From Pseudoalteromonas sp. T1lg23B (GTDB lineage Bacteria; Pseudomonadota; Gammaproteobacteria; Enterobacterales; Alteromonadaceae), in the NCBI RefSeq assembly GCF_002964665.1, contig NZ_PQBZ01000007.1:98389-162388 (forward strand): 64,000 nucleotides of DNA, given 5' to 3'. Within the stretch, counting starts at the first letter, position 1. Every line of letters starts with the position of its first letter. Below, piece after piece: positions 1 through 9,600 of the stretch. Both the position numbers and the translations under genes were made by a program. Under the pieces are notes generated by a model. That model was given only the letters and a program-made list of their open reading frames with translations, made no database searches and was not told where the DNA came from.

Positions 1-1673
1 TATGCTCCCTCTATTTCGGTATTTCTACTCGCAGAGATCCAATCCATCGCCCGATTTGTGTCTACATAAACGGCGTTGTTTTGTAGTTCGAGTTTATCCT
101 TAACACTTTCATTCCACCAAGTTTGATATTGAATGGTATACAAGCACTCTCGGTACGGAAATGACACTCCAAGCGCATTACAATCTTCTTTAAGGTTGTG
201 GTAGAAATCTCCCACAATCGCTCCCAAAGTCACATAACTAAATAACCCGACCGAAGGGTTATCTGCTTGAATAAGTGGTGAGGTTAAAGACATCAATAAT
301 TGCTCATAACCTCTATCACTTAGGCCATCTGGTTTTACTAATTTAGAGGTTATTTTATGTGGTGCAGGTGCGTCGTAATCGGGGGTGAATGCTTGCTTTT
401 GCTGCAAATCTTGGTGCAATGGCATGTCTTGGTCTGCAAGGCTTTCTCTTGCCCAATTGCTGAGCAGCGTGTGATCATAACTATAGGCAGGTGCACCACT
501 GGCCTTTGTCTTTCTTTTGAGCTTCACTTTACCGCCTACCTTGGCACATGTAATTTTTGGCTTAGCAGCATTATTTTTTATGGGTCCAAAAGCTTGGTCA
601 ATAAAGTCTCGCATAGCCTGCTCTGTGCCCTGCCAATAACCGTACATAGTACAAGGATGGTACAATTGGTCATATGGTAATGCACAATTACCAGCGTCTT
701 CTGCGATAGCATTGACTTTCAAGTTTGTGCCTAATAGATCGGGTGTGTCAGTCGCCTTTATCGCATCTTCCCACGCTTTAAGTATTTCTAGTGTTGGCCT
801 TTGACATAGAGGTTCATAACGACCTTTTTTTGATTTTGAAAGTGTATTCCATACAACCTCGAATCGATGTATTTCATCGGGCAACTCGAATGTTTTTACC
901 TTCAACTCGGTGACAATCCCCCAACTCATACCGCCACCACCACGCAGTGCCCACAGGATCTCGGGCTCACAGCTTTCACTTACCTCGACAACTTCACCAT
1001 TACCCAGTACCACTGTCGCGGCAACTAAATGTTCACAACACATACCATACTTGCGAGTCCACGGACCCCAACCACCGCCCTGAATAAAGCCTGTTAAACC
1101 GACGGTCGCACAAGTTCCATGCGCTATCATGCGGCCACATTCAGCTAATTTTGGTGTTAGTTGGTAAAACCGATAGCCTGCACCTATCGTTGCAACTTCT
1201 GTACATGAGTTGTAGTGAAAGTGCTTGATGCGACTCACATCAATTAAAATGGTATTACTGCCACTGCACTCCCCTTCATGGTCATGACCACCTGCTCGCA
1301 CTCTAATGGGTAAATTGTATTTGACGGCTAACTTATAGATAAATTGCACTTCAAGCGTTGATTCACACAATGCAATTGCAAAAGGATGTTGCTGAAAACG
1401 CGTATTGAAAATCATCGCTTCGGTTTGATAATTATTCAGACCTGCAACATCACTCAACCCATTGATGGCCTGGCTAAGAAGGCGAGACTGACTAAAGCCG
1501 CCTTCAATTGCAGCTTGATAGAACAGCTTAAAGTTATTCACCGTTTCAGCGAACACCGCTTGCACTTCACGCCTTTGATTGTGGGGATCGGGGGTATCTT
1601 GTGCGGCTCTTTGGGTAAGTTGTTCCGTTAATCCAATAACAACGTCTTGTATTTGTGATTGTTCACTATGCAT
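1..1673 (-). CDS. FAD-linked oxidoreductase, berberine-bridge/VAO type (C-terminus outside window)
   Basis: Reverse-strand reading is open from an ATG at 1671-1673, preceded by AAGGA nine bases upstream, to the window edge, so the gene is cut at its 3' end; about 557 residues are visible. The N-terminal half is a PCMH-type FAD-binding domain. The stretch RAGGHDHEGEC holds His130 and the stretch GTCATVGLTGFIQGGGWGP holds Cys188. In the berberine-bridge and glucooligosaccharide-oxidase family these two positions bind FAD through 8-alpha-histidyl and 6-S-cysteinyl links, so bicovalent flavin attachment is likely. The family oxidises sugars, alkaloids or other alcohols with O2 or another acceptor; the substrate cannot be read from sequence. 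There is a roughly 80-residue N-terminal extension before the flavin domain and no obvious signal peptide. It appears to stand alone. Confidence 0.8.
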   Translation of the reverse strand, partial: MHSEQSQIQDVVIGLTEQLTQRAAQDTPDPHNQRREVQAVFAETVNNFKLFYQAAIEGGFSQSRLLSQAINGLSDVAGLNNYQTEAMIFNTRFQQHPFAIALCESTLEVQFIYKLAVKYNLPIRVRAGGHDHEGECSGSNTILIDVSRIKHFHYNSCTEVATIGAGYRFYQLTPKLAECGRMIAHGTCATVGLTGFIQGGGWGPWTRKYGMCCEHLVAATVVLGNGEVVEVSESCEPEILWALRGGGGMSWGIVTELKVKTFELPDEIHRFEVVWNTLSKSKKGRYEPLCQRPTLEILKAWEDAIKATDTPDLLGTNLKVNAIAEDAGNCALPYDQLYHPCTMYGYWQGTEQAMRDFIDQAFGPIKNNAAKPKITCAKVGGKVKLKRKTKASGAPAYSYDHTLLSNWARESLADQDMPLHQDLQQKQAFTPDYDAPAPHKITSKLVKPDGLSDRGYEQLLMSLTSPLIQADNPSVGLFSYVTLGAIVGDFYHNLKEDCNALGVSFPYRECLYTIQYQTWWNESVKDKLELQNNAVYVDTNRAMDWISASRNTEIEGA

Positions 1674-1801
1674 GCTTATGTATCCTTATACGTGTAGCTA
1701 AGTTCCACAGTTAAGTATTATGGATTTTCACATGATGACCTATTACACAGCGTTACATTATGAACAATTCGAATGCGCCTTTTTAAGATATGTAAGCGTT
1801 C

Positions 1802-2719
1802 CTATTGGGAGCGCTTACTATTGATCAAATAAACTGCCATAAGCGCTAATAGTGCTCCACACGCTACGGGTAATGACAGCGGCTCAGAAAAGTACCATGC
1901 TGACAATCCCATCGCCGATGCAGGGACCACAAAAATAAATGAACTAGAGCGATTAGAGCCTAACTGTTGGTTAGCTAAGAAGAATACACTCGTTGCGACA
2001 CTCACAACGATAACAGACAGAAATAACATGTGCTGCCAATAGAAAGCAGAATACTGGCCCATGCTCGTCAACGGAGAATGTTCATATGCGAAGCCATAAC
2101 TCACAAGTGTAGCGCTGCCATACATAAGCGTACTAAATAACAAAAAATCAGCAAAGCGAGTGCCTTGCTGACTCACTAAGGTCAAAATAGCCCAAGTAAA
2201 TGAAGCCATAATAAAATACGCGTTACCTGTGGCGACAAGTTGATGATAATTAAACTGCCAAATCTCAATCATACACAGTCCACCCGTAAGCCCTAAAGCT
2301 AAACCAAGCGCCTGCAACTTACCAATCGTTTGCTTAAATACCACGATCGTCAACAAAAAGGTTAAAACCGGATTGGTGGTAGTAACCAACATGCCACCTT
2401 TGCCTGGTAACCCATCATGTAATCCTAAAAAGAACAGTTGGTTATACAGCGCTAATATGATGCCTGCGGGTAGTGACCACAGTAAGGCTTTACGTGAAAA
2501 CCTTAACCGGACTAACTTGAAATGGTTAACTAAGAACAATATGGGGATCATGCCTAACGTCGCCATTGCAAGCCGATAAAAGACTGTCACAGGTGCTGGC
2601 GCTAAGTCTGCGATATACTTCCCAGAAATCCAACTGGCCCCCCATACCAACATCGCCATAATCAACATAACGATAATGGGAGAGTCTGAGGGTCGTTCCG
2701 CTTGAGTGAGTGTGTTCAT
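1802..2719 (-). CDS. EamA-family (DMT superfamily) permease
   Basis: A 305-residue, very hydrophobic protein with about ten predicted membrane segments arranged as two EamA repeats (roughly residues 15-140 and 160-300). The first helix carries the typical MLVWGASWISGKY pattern and the C-terminal repeat ends with the usual SEPLSLPVACGALLALMAVYL-like segment, which is common in the family. Members export or exchange small metabolites such as amino acids and nucleosides across the inner membrane; the substrate here is unknown. It lies 127 bases downstream of the START-domain gene on the same strand, so it may be read separately. Family assignment is secure, function is not. Confidence 0.85.
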   Translation of the reverse strand: MNTLTQAERPSDSPIIVMLIMAMLVWGASWISGKYIADLAPAPVTVFYRLAMATLGMIPILFLVNHFKLVRLRFSRKALLWSLPAGIILALYNQLFFLGLHDGLPGKGGMLVTTTNPVLTFLLTIVVFKQTIGKLQALGLALGLTGGLCMIEIWQFNYHQLVATGNAYFIMASFTWAILTLVSQQGTRFADFLLFSTLMYGSATLVSYGFAYEHSPLTSMGQYSAFYWQHMLFLSVIVVSVATSVFFLANQQLGSNRSSSFIFVVPASAMGLSAWYFSEPLSLPVACGALLALMAVYLINSKRSQ

Positions 2720-2846
2720 ATTACTCCTGAATAAAATAAAGCGCCTGCATAGTGGGCGTGTACGTTAAATCGGCTAGTGCTACACGGTTTCTATGTATCA
2801 TGAAAAAAGATCACTGGCGTGGCAAAACTGCGATTGTCCCTAAGAG

Positions 2847-3509
2847 TTATTTCACCTCTTGTCGGTTGAATGTCTCGCAGTTACCTGCAACAAATGCGCT
2901 TGGTGAAAACTGATATTTTTCATCGGATATAAGTCCATTGAGAGCAATAAAGCTGTTACGGATATTTTTCAGCGCGGTTTTGTTTACCAACCAATCTGGC
3001 AGTGTGCCATTTGGATCAGCGTAAATTTGATGTTCAATGTTAAGTCCCTGCTCAGTTTCTTTTAGCAGCCAGTAACCTCGTACCGGTTCAACCCGAATAG
3101 CGTTACTTTTCGGTGCATCAACCTGAACACTCACTATGTCCATACGATAATCGCGTTCATTAATTTGAGATAGACACGAGTGAGTCACCATATCTCGATT
3201 ACTGACAGGCCAAGGAGAATCAAAGTAAGTATAAACAATCGCTTGCGCTAAATTTGGACGGGATAATACGGTTACAGAAGATACACTGCTAAGCCACTGT
3301 GGTGCAGCTTTGGTATCATTCATCACATTGAGTAATGAATCAACCGAAGCCCCGGTATAAAAGGCATTCACTTTCACATAGTTAATACCACTTTCGTGGC
3401 GCATATAAGCTATCTGCAGGTCATCACTTTTATACCAGTTACGCCACTGTGCCGCTGAACACGAGAACGTGCTCATTGCAATGGTCGCTATCACAATGAG
3501 CTTTAACAT
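2847..3509 (-). CDS. Secreted START-domain (SRPBCC fold) protein
   Basis: A 220-residue protein with an N-terminal signal peptide (MLKLIVIATIAMSTFSCSAA) followed by a START-like lipid-binding domain over roughly residues 30-200. Recognisable family features are the conserved stretch YTYFDSPWPVSNRDMV near the middle and the PVRGYWLLKE strand. START proteins hold a hydrophobic ligand in a helix-grip cavity; bacterial periplasmic members of this type are poorly characterised. The Cys in SCSAA is not followed by a convincing lipobox geometry, so periplasmic export is more likely than lipidation. The gene begins six bases after the CYTH-CHAD gene stops and is probably co-transcribed with it. Confidence 0.75.
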   Translation of the reverse strand: MLKLIVIATIAMSTFSCSAAQWRNWYKSDDLQIAYMRHESGINYVKVNAFYTGASVDSLLNVMNDTKAAPQWLSSVSSVTVLSRPNLAQAIVYTYFDSPWPVSNRDMVTHSCLSQINERDYRMDIVSVQVDAPKSNAIRVEPVRGYWLLKETEQGLNIEHQIYADPNGTLPDWLVNKTALKNIRNSFIALNGLISDEKYQFSPSAFVAGNCETFNRQEVK

Positions 3510-3515
3510 GCGAAA

Positions 3516-5036
3516 TTAACGCCAATATGGAAAGCTTTTGAACGACACACTGCGGCTTTGTTCCATCGCCCCCACCAAAAAGTCAGCTTTCTTTTCCAGC
3601 CAAACTTGAATATCCGCTAGGCTTTGAGATTCCTGCCCTTGGCACAATTGCATCAGATACGACAATGTATCCAATTCATAAATACCATATACAATGTCAA
3701 TCCACGGTGTTCTAAACTCTTGTCTCGCTTCTTTGTCATATAACTCGCCCAAACAATTACCATTGAGCAGAGTATTCTCTAATCGGGCTCTAAGGTGCAG
3801 ATAGTCGCCTTTTGACAGCACTTTCCCTTCTGGAAGTAATTGGTGCAGTTCTTCCCAATCTCGGTCGAATAACTCTCTTGCGACATCACTTAGCGGCATC
3901 TGAGCGGCATTGAGCGCTGTTTGATCCCAGTTTTGACGCCAGCCTTTGTCCAACAACCAGCGCGTCAACGATAAAATTAAGCGGTTATAACGCGCACAGT
4001 GAAATAGATCTTCGATGTCAGTTGGCGTTGGCTGAACATCTTTCAAGTCATCTATAACTTGTGCCAACTCTGGGGCATTGCTAATTTTCTTGTAGTAAGC
4101 ATGTCGCTTAGATGTGTAGGTTTTTAGATGAATCGCATTTTCAACCCACTCAAGCTCACTAAGAAGCCATTTTAGTTCGCTGCGCAAGTGCTCCGTCGAT
4201 GACTTATCAACAATGGCATTAAATAATCTAAAACTGTGACGGATCAAAGTGATGCCATCAATAACGCGTTTAAGTGTTTTTAAACTTGGCTTATCAAAGT
4301 AGCACTGCTCATGTTTTTGTACGAACTGGATACCATAATTAATCGTTGCGATAAATGCCTGCTCTTGAGTCGTCCCATGTTGTAAAGGCACAAAACCAAT
4401 GAACTTATTGGGCTTAAGAGGAGTGTCATCCGCCAAGCGATAACCCCGAGCAGCTTTTGAATATAACCCCAAACGCATACCTGAGACGTTTATCAAGTGA
4501 TCTGCTAATAAAAACAAATCGCTTCGCTGGCCTTCCACCAACTCAATTTCTAGCTCTGAAATGGCTTCGACTTGTCCTTGGGCAACAATTTCCCCTTTAT
4601 CCAAAACCACTTCTATCTTACTCCCTTGTTCCGTTTCTATTAACCAGGTACGGCGAATAAAATTAGTACTGAAGATCGGGAATAAGTTTTCATTTATAAC
4701 ATCTACTTGCATACCATGTGGCCAAATCCCCATGTCAAATGCAAGTAGGTTAGGACGGCCAGAGTCTAGCGGTAAATTGTATTCTGGGCGCTGATGCAAC
4801 CCTCCGACAACTTCTCCCGCTAACTTTATGGTTTGCTCGCATTCATCATCACAGCAACGGGTACGCAAACCTATGTCTAAAGCTCGCAATTCGCGACTCG
4901 GCGTGTCGAAGTAAGCATTTTGAAGATTCTTTGCGGGTTGATTAACAACGGTTTTCGCAAACTGCGTGATGAGTCCTGGGATCAGAGGAACTTCATTGTC
5001 TGAAAGTAAAAACTTCAGTTCTATTTCAGTGTCCAT
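3516..5036 (-). CDS. ygiF: CYTH and CHAD domain protein (YgiF-like triphosphatase)
   Basis: A 506-residue protein. The N-terminus MDTEIELKFLL is the ExExK signature of the CYTH fold (Glu4, Glu6, Lys8), with the second acidic-strand motif ELEIELVEG near residue 165; this domain binds triphosphate and divalent metal, and the E. coli homologue YgiF hydrolyses inorganic triphosphate. The remainder, from about residue 220, is a helical CHAD domain rich in conserved His/Arg/Lys residues that bind polyphosphate in related proteins. It is longer than E. coli YgiF (433 residues). It is transcribed away from the SH3-domain gene, which is the E. coli ygiF/ygiM arrangement, but the glnE gene that follows ygiF in enterics is absent here. 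Confidence 0.85.
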   Translation of the reverse strand: MDTEIELKFLLSDNEVPLIPGLITQFAKTVVNQPAKNLQNAYFDTPSRELRALDIGLRTRCCDDECEQTIKLAGEVVGGLHQRPEYNLPLDSGRPNLLAFDMGIWPHGMQVDVINENLFPIFSTNFIRRTWLIETEQGSKIEVVLDKGEIVAQGQVEAISELEIELVEGQRSDLFLLADHLINVSGMRLGLYSKAARGYRLADDTPLKPNKFIGFVPLQHGTTQEQAFIATINYGIQFVQKHEQCYFDKPSLKTLKRVIDGITLIRHSFRLFNAIVDKSSTEHLRSELKWLLSELEWVENAIHLKTYTSKRHAYYKKISNAPELAQVIDDLKDVQPTPTDIEDLFHCARYNRLILSLTRWLLDKGWRQNWDQTALNAAQMPLSDVARELFDRDWEELHQLLPEGKVLSKGDYLHLRARLENTLLNGNCLGELYDKEARQEFRTPWIDIVYGIYELDTLSYLMQLCQGQESQSLADIQVWLEKKADFLVGAMEQSRSVSFKSFPYWR

Positions 5037-5201
5037 TTGGGCAAGCTAATACCTATGTAGTTATTGAACGCTCAAAATATACAATGATAGGCTTGTTTGC
5101 AAACTTTTTACCGCAAGTTCAGTGAAGTTTCATCGCCGACTTGCTATTAACGACTTAAATCCATACTATTTCTACAAACTATCAAAAACTTGGGTCGACC
5201 T

Positions 5202-5846
5202 ATGTTAAACAGAATTGTTTTGCCAACGCTGCTGGTATTATGCTCACACTTTGCTGTAGCACAAACAGAAGAAACACAGTCACCAGTGGAAGAAGCAACT
5301 ACCACTGAAACAGCACCTCCATCAATTCAAGCGGGGGATGCTGCATATATCGTTGATAACTTGTTTATTTATATGCATTCTGGCCCAGGAAAGAACTATC
5401 GAATTTTAGGCTCAGTCGACGCAGGTACAGCGATTTCTGTCGTCTCTAATGAACAGAATGAATTTATTCAGATCATTGATGACAAAGGCCGTGAAGCGTG
5501 GGTTGAGGCAAAATTTGTTTCAAGAGAGCCGGGCTTAAGCCAGCAACTTACTCAAGCAAAAGAAGCGTTGGAAAATAGCCAAAGCGAAATTAATTCATTA
5601 CGCGACGAGCTCCCTACCTTACAGCAAGCAAACAACGATTTAAGAGCAGAAAACCAACGTCTACAACAAAGTATTACAGAATTACAAACCGCGTTGAATG
5701 AGCAGCAGCAAGCTAACATCAACAAAAAGCAAAAAGCGCAACATTTACTGCTTTCATATGGCGCTGCCATTGCACTAGTTGGGTTACTGTTCGGGGTTAT
5801 ACTTACGTTATTGCTGTCACGTCGTAAACGTTACGATGGTTGGTAA
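5202..5846 (+). CDS. ygiM: SH3-domain envelope protein, TIGR04211/YgiM type
   Basis: The product from ATG 5202 has 214 residues: a signal peptide (MLNRIVLPTLLVLCSHFAVA), a Thr/Glu-rich spacer, a bacterial SH3 domain at about residues 35-105 (YIVDNLFIYMHSGPGKNYRIL), a Gln/Glu-rich coiled coil at about 110-175, and one C-terminal transmembrane helix ending in a positive SRRKRYDGW tail. This is the exact architecture of the YgiM family, an inner-membrane-anchored periplasmic protein of unknown function. A TTG four codons earlier (5190) is also in frame; I prefer ATG because the signal peptide then starts normally, though neither start has a strong Shine-Dalgarno. It is divergent from the CYTH-CHAD gene, as in E. 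coli. Confidence 0.85.
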   Translation: MLNRIVLPTLLVLCSHFAVAQTEETQSPVEEATTTETAPPSIQAGDAAYIVDNLFIYMHSGPGKNYRILGSVDAGTAISVVSNEQNEFIQIIDDKGREAWVEAKFVSREPGLSQQLTQAKEALENSQSEINSLRDELPTLQQANNDLRAENQRLQQSITELQTALNEQQQANINKKQKAQHLLLSYGAAIALVGLLFGVILTLLLSRRKRYDGW

Positions 5847-5870
5847 ACACATAAAGCTATTCTTTAAAAA

Positions 5871-5892
5871 GGTCGCAATTGCGACCTTTTTT
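5871..5892. terminator. Bidirectional rho-independent terminator
   Basis: The perfect palindrome GGTCGCAATTGCGACC at 5871-5886 is flanked by an A-run on the left and six T on the right, so it can terminate both the SH3-domain gene (plus) and the Lrp-family gene (minus, stop at 5894). Confidence 0.9.
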
Positions 5893-5893
5893 A

Positions 5894-6379
5894 TTATAAG
5901 TTGAGCACCTCTACACCTCTATCAGACTTGATATGCTCAATAACCATGTAGGTGTGATTGGTGCCAACACCGGGTATCTCAACTATTTGCCCCAATACTT
6001 CACGGTATTGGCGCATATCCTGAACACGGATCTTCAACAGATAATCAAACCCGCCAGCCACCATATCGCAAGAAACAACATTGGGTAAATCCACAACATG
6101 CTGTTTAAAAGTATCAAACACCGACTCTGTCGAACTTTTCAGCGTGATCTCTACATGCGCGACCAGATGTTGTCCTAGTTTCACTGGATTTAATCTAGCT
6201 GTGTAGCCCTCAATATAGCCCTCTGACTCAAGTTTTTTCACTCTATCAAGGCACGGACTGGGACTTAAGTTAACCGCCTTGGCTAAATTTACGTTCGATA
6301 TACGGCCATTTTTCTGTAAGACATCTAAAATAGCTAAATCAATGCGATCAAGTACGCGAGTTTTGATTGAAGTAGTCAT
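5894..6379 (-). CDS. Lrp/AsnC-family regulator, probable regulator of putA
   Basis: A 161-residue protein closely resembling E. coli Lrp (164 residues) along its length: an N-terminal helix-turn-helix (DLAILDVLQKNGRISNVNLA, then SPSPCLDRVKKLESEGYI) and a C-terminal RAM ligand-binding domain from about residue 75 (HVEITL, then SCDMVAGGFDYLLKIRVQDM). Lrp-family proteins are amino-acid-responsive octameric regulators. The gene is divergent from putA, which lacks the DNA-binding domain that makes PutA its own repressor in enterics. This arrangement matches the PutR-type activators seen next to putA in other proteobacteria, so proline-responsive control of putA is likely. It could instead be the global Lrp; the location argues for the local role. 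Confidence 0.85.
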   Translation of the reverse strand: MTTSIKTRVLDRIDLAILDVLQKNGRISNVNLAKAVNLSPSPCLDRVKKLESEGYIEGYTARLNPVKLGQHLVAHVEITLKSSTESVFDTFKQHVVDLPNVVSCDMVAGGFDYLLKIRVQDMRQYREVLGQIVEIPGVGTNHTYMVIEHIKSDRGVEVLNL

Positions 6380-6444
6380 TCAGCATTTTATTCTGTGAGA
6401 GTTAATAATCTCCCGCTAATTTACCGTAATCGGAAAAAATAAGA

Positions 6445-6459
6445 CAGCATATACTGCTG
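6445..6459. promoter_or_regulatory. Lrp-type operator between the Lrp-family gene and putA
   Basis: The sequence CAGCATATACTGCTG matches the published Lrp consensus YAGHAWATTWTDCTR at 13 of 15 positions, and forms a 17-base inverted repeat (ACAGCA, five-base spacer, TGCTGT at 6444-6460). It lies 66 bases upstream of the regulator start and about 205 bases upstream of the putA start, a sensible place for autoregulation and activation. Confidence 0.6.
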
Positions 6460-6664
6460 TATTTTGGATAGAATGGCGGCGAATATTGATATACAACCGA
6501 ATGCGTGATGGCGATATTTTAAACACCAGAATCATTATGATATGGTGCATTCAACACATTGCATTTAATTTGTCGTAATTAAACAGGCTGGGCCTGCTGC
6601 ACTACACCAAGGGTGCTGGTACTAATTACATGTATTTTTGACTCTACACTATTGAGGGTTGCTT

Positions 6665-9600
6665 ATGCTTTATAACGGCGATTTGACAACTAGCTGTCCT
6701 ATCCGACAAAAAATCCGTGACTTCTACCGAATTGATGAAAATGAAGTTATCGATCATATTTTGCCGCTTGCTGAGGTAGGCGTTACGGCTCGAAGCCGAG
6801 CATGGGAACGTGCGCGTCAATTGGTTTTAAACATTCGTAAAGACCAAGACGGCCAAAATGGCGTTGATGCCTTGTTGAATGAGTTCTCACTTTCTACAGA
6901 AGAAGGTGTGGTACTGATGTGCTTGGCAGAAGCGTTATTGCGAGTTCCAGATAAAGAAACACAAGATAACCTGATCCGCGACAAGCTAGCTAAAGGTGAC
7001 TGGAGTTCACATTTAGGCAGCAGTGACTCTTTATTCGTTAATGCGTCAAGTTGGGGCCTGTTAGTGACCGGTAAAATGGTTAACTACACAGATAAAAATA
7101 AAGAGCAGCAATTTGGTGTATTGAAAAAAACCATCGGCCGTTTAGGCGAGCCTGTGATCCGCAAGTCAGTAAACTTTGCGATGAAGATTATGGGTAAGCA
7201 ATTCGTGATGGGTCAAAATATTGATGAAGCCATCGAGCGCGCAGCGGAAAAAGAGCAAAAAGGCTACGTGTACTCATACGATATGCTAGGTGAAGGCGCT
7301 CGCACAATGGCTGACGCCGAGCGTTACTTCAACAGCTACATGACCGCTATCCATGCTATTGGTAAAGCAGCCAATGGTCGTGGGCCAATTAAGAGCCCAG
7401 GTATATCAGTTAAACTCTCTGCTATTCATCCTCGTTACGAGTTTAGCCACCGCGAGCGCGTGATGAGCGAAATCGTGCCTAAATTAAAAGAGCTGGCATT
7501 GGCTGCTAAAAAGTACGACATCGGCTTTACCGTCGATGCGGAAGAAGCAGATCGTCTAGATATTTCTCTTGATATCATTGAAGCAGTATTCTCTGACGAT
7601 GAACTAGGTGATTGGCAAGGTTTCGGCCTCGCTGTTCAAGCTTATCAAAAACGTGCGATTTTCGTGGTTGAATGGTTAGCTGACCTTGCTCGCCGCGTAG
7701 GCCGTCGTTTAATGGTTCGTCTCGTTAAGGGCGCATACTGGGACACCGAGATCAAGACCACTCAACAAGATGGCTTAAATCACTTCCCTGTGTTTACTCG
7801 CAAGGCCACAACAGATGTGTCATACAAAGCGTGTGCAATTAAATTACTTGAAGCACGTGATGTGCTGTTCCCTCAGTTTGCAACGCACAATGCTTATACA
7901 GCGGCGACCATTTTAGAAGTTGCTAAAGGTGATAACCAAGGCTTTGAATTCCAACGCCTACATGGCATGGGTGAGTCGTTATTCGACCAAGTCGTTGAAA
8001 ATGAAAAAATTCAATGTCGTGTCTACGCCCCTGTTGGTCAACACGAAGATTTGCTTGCCTACCTAGTACGTCGTCTATTAGAAAATGGCGCAAACTCCTC
8101 ATTCGTAAATGCCATTGTTGATACATCTAAGCCAGTTGAATCATTGCTGCCAGACCCAGTTGAGACCCTGCAAGGTCTTCGCAATAAATTCAACAAGCAG
8201 ATCAAACTGCCAATCGAATTATATGGTGATGAACGCCCCAACTCAAAAGGGATGGACTTAACGGATATCAATACGTTGACACCGTTTAAAGAAAACCTAG
8301 ACAATTGGTTTAGCGAGCACTTAATCGACGAGAGCCAAGTAAAAGAAGGCCATCTAGCGGTGCGTAACCCTGCCAATCACAAAGAAGTGGTAGGTCAGGT
8401 TCGTGTCCATCAAAGTGATGACATGCAAGCCATGCTGGAAAATGCCGACAAAGCGTTTGCAAGCTGGTCACAAACTCCTGTTAAAGAGCGTGCTGACTTG
8501 CTGCGCCGTGTTGCTGACATTTTAGAACGCCATCATGATGAACTGGTTGCTATCTGTATCAAAGAAGCCGGTAAAGTCGCCCAAGATAGTATCGATGAAG
8601 TACGTGAAGCCGTCGATTTCTGTCGCTACTACGCCGCTCGTGCAGAAGAGTTAGCACAGGATGAGCGCTTTGAAGCACGTGGGGTTATTTTATGTATCAG
8701 TCCATGGAACTTCCCTCTGGCTATCTTCTTAGGTCAAGTTGCAGCTGCAATTGTGACGGGTAACACTGTTATCGCAAAACCAGCCGAGCAAACCAGCTAT
8801 ATAGCATTACGTTGTATTGAATTAATGCACACGGTTGGCTTACCTGAGCACGTTGTTCAACCTGTTATTGCGCGTGGTAGTGAAGTCGGTAAGCACATTT
8901 TGCCTGATGAGCGTATTCAAGCGGTAATGTTCACAGGTTCGACTGAAACAGGTACTTTGATTTCGCAAATTCTTGCCGAGCGCAACGACATTCAGGTGCC
9001 ATTGATTGCAGAAACCGGCGGACAGAACTGTATGATTGTGGACTCCACAGCGCTACCTGAGCAAGTGGTTGACGATGTCATTTCTTCTGGCTTCCAAAGT
9101 GCTGGACAACGCTGTTCTGCTCTGCGTGTATTGTTCCTGCAAGATGATGTCGCTGATGGCATCATTACAATGCTAAAAGGTGCGCTTCAAGAACTACATG
9201 TTGGCGACCCATCGTTACTTTCTACCGATGTTGGTCCGGTTATTGATGAAAAAGCTCTGAACACCTTAACTTCACACGTTGAGTACCTTAAGAGCAATGG
9301 TAAATTGTTGTTTGAATCTAAAATCCCAGACAACAGCGAAAATGGTGCATATTTCTTTGCCCCACGTTTGTACGAAATTGCTGATTTATCAGTACTCAAA
9401 CGTGAAGTATTTGGCCCAATCGTGCACATCGTGCGTTACAAAGCGAACGAGTTAGACAAGGTAATTGACCAGATCAATAACACAGGTTACGGCTTGACCA
9501 TGGGTGTGCATTCACGTATTGAAGAGCGCTGTCAGTATTTAGCCAAAATGTCTCGTGCTGGTAACGTATACGTTAACCGCAACATGATCGGTGCCATCGT

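Noticed and set aside
357..1631. Plus-strand frames at 357-680 and 1386-1631
   Set aside because: They lie opposite the flavoprotein, whose minus-strand frame is open throughout and has clear family motifs.
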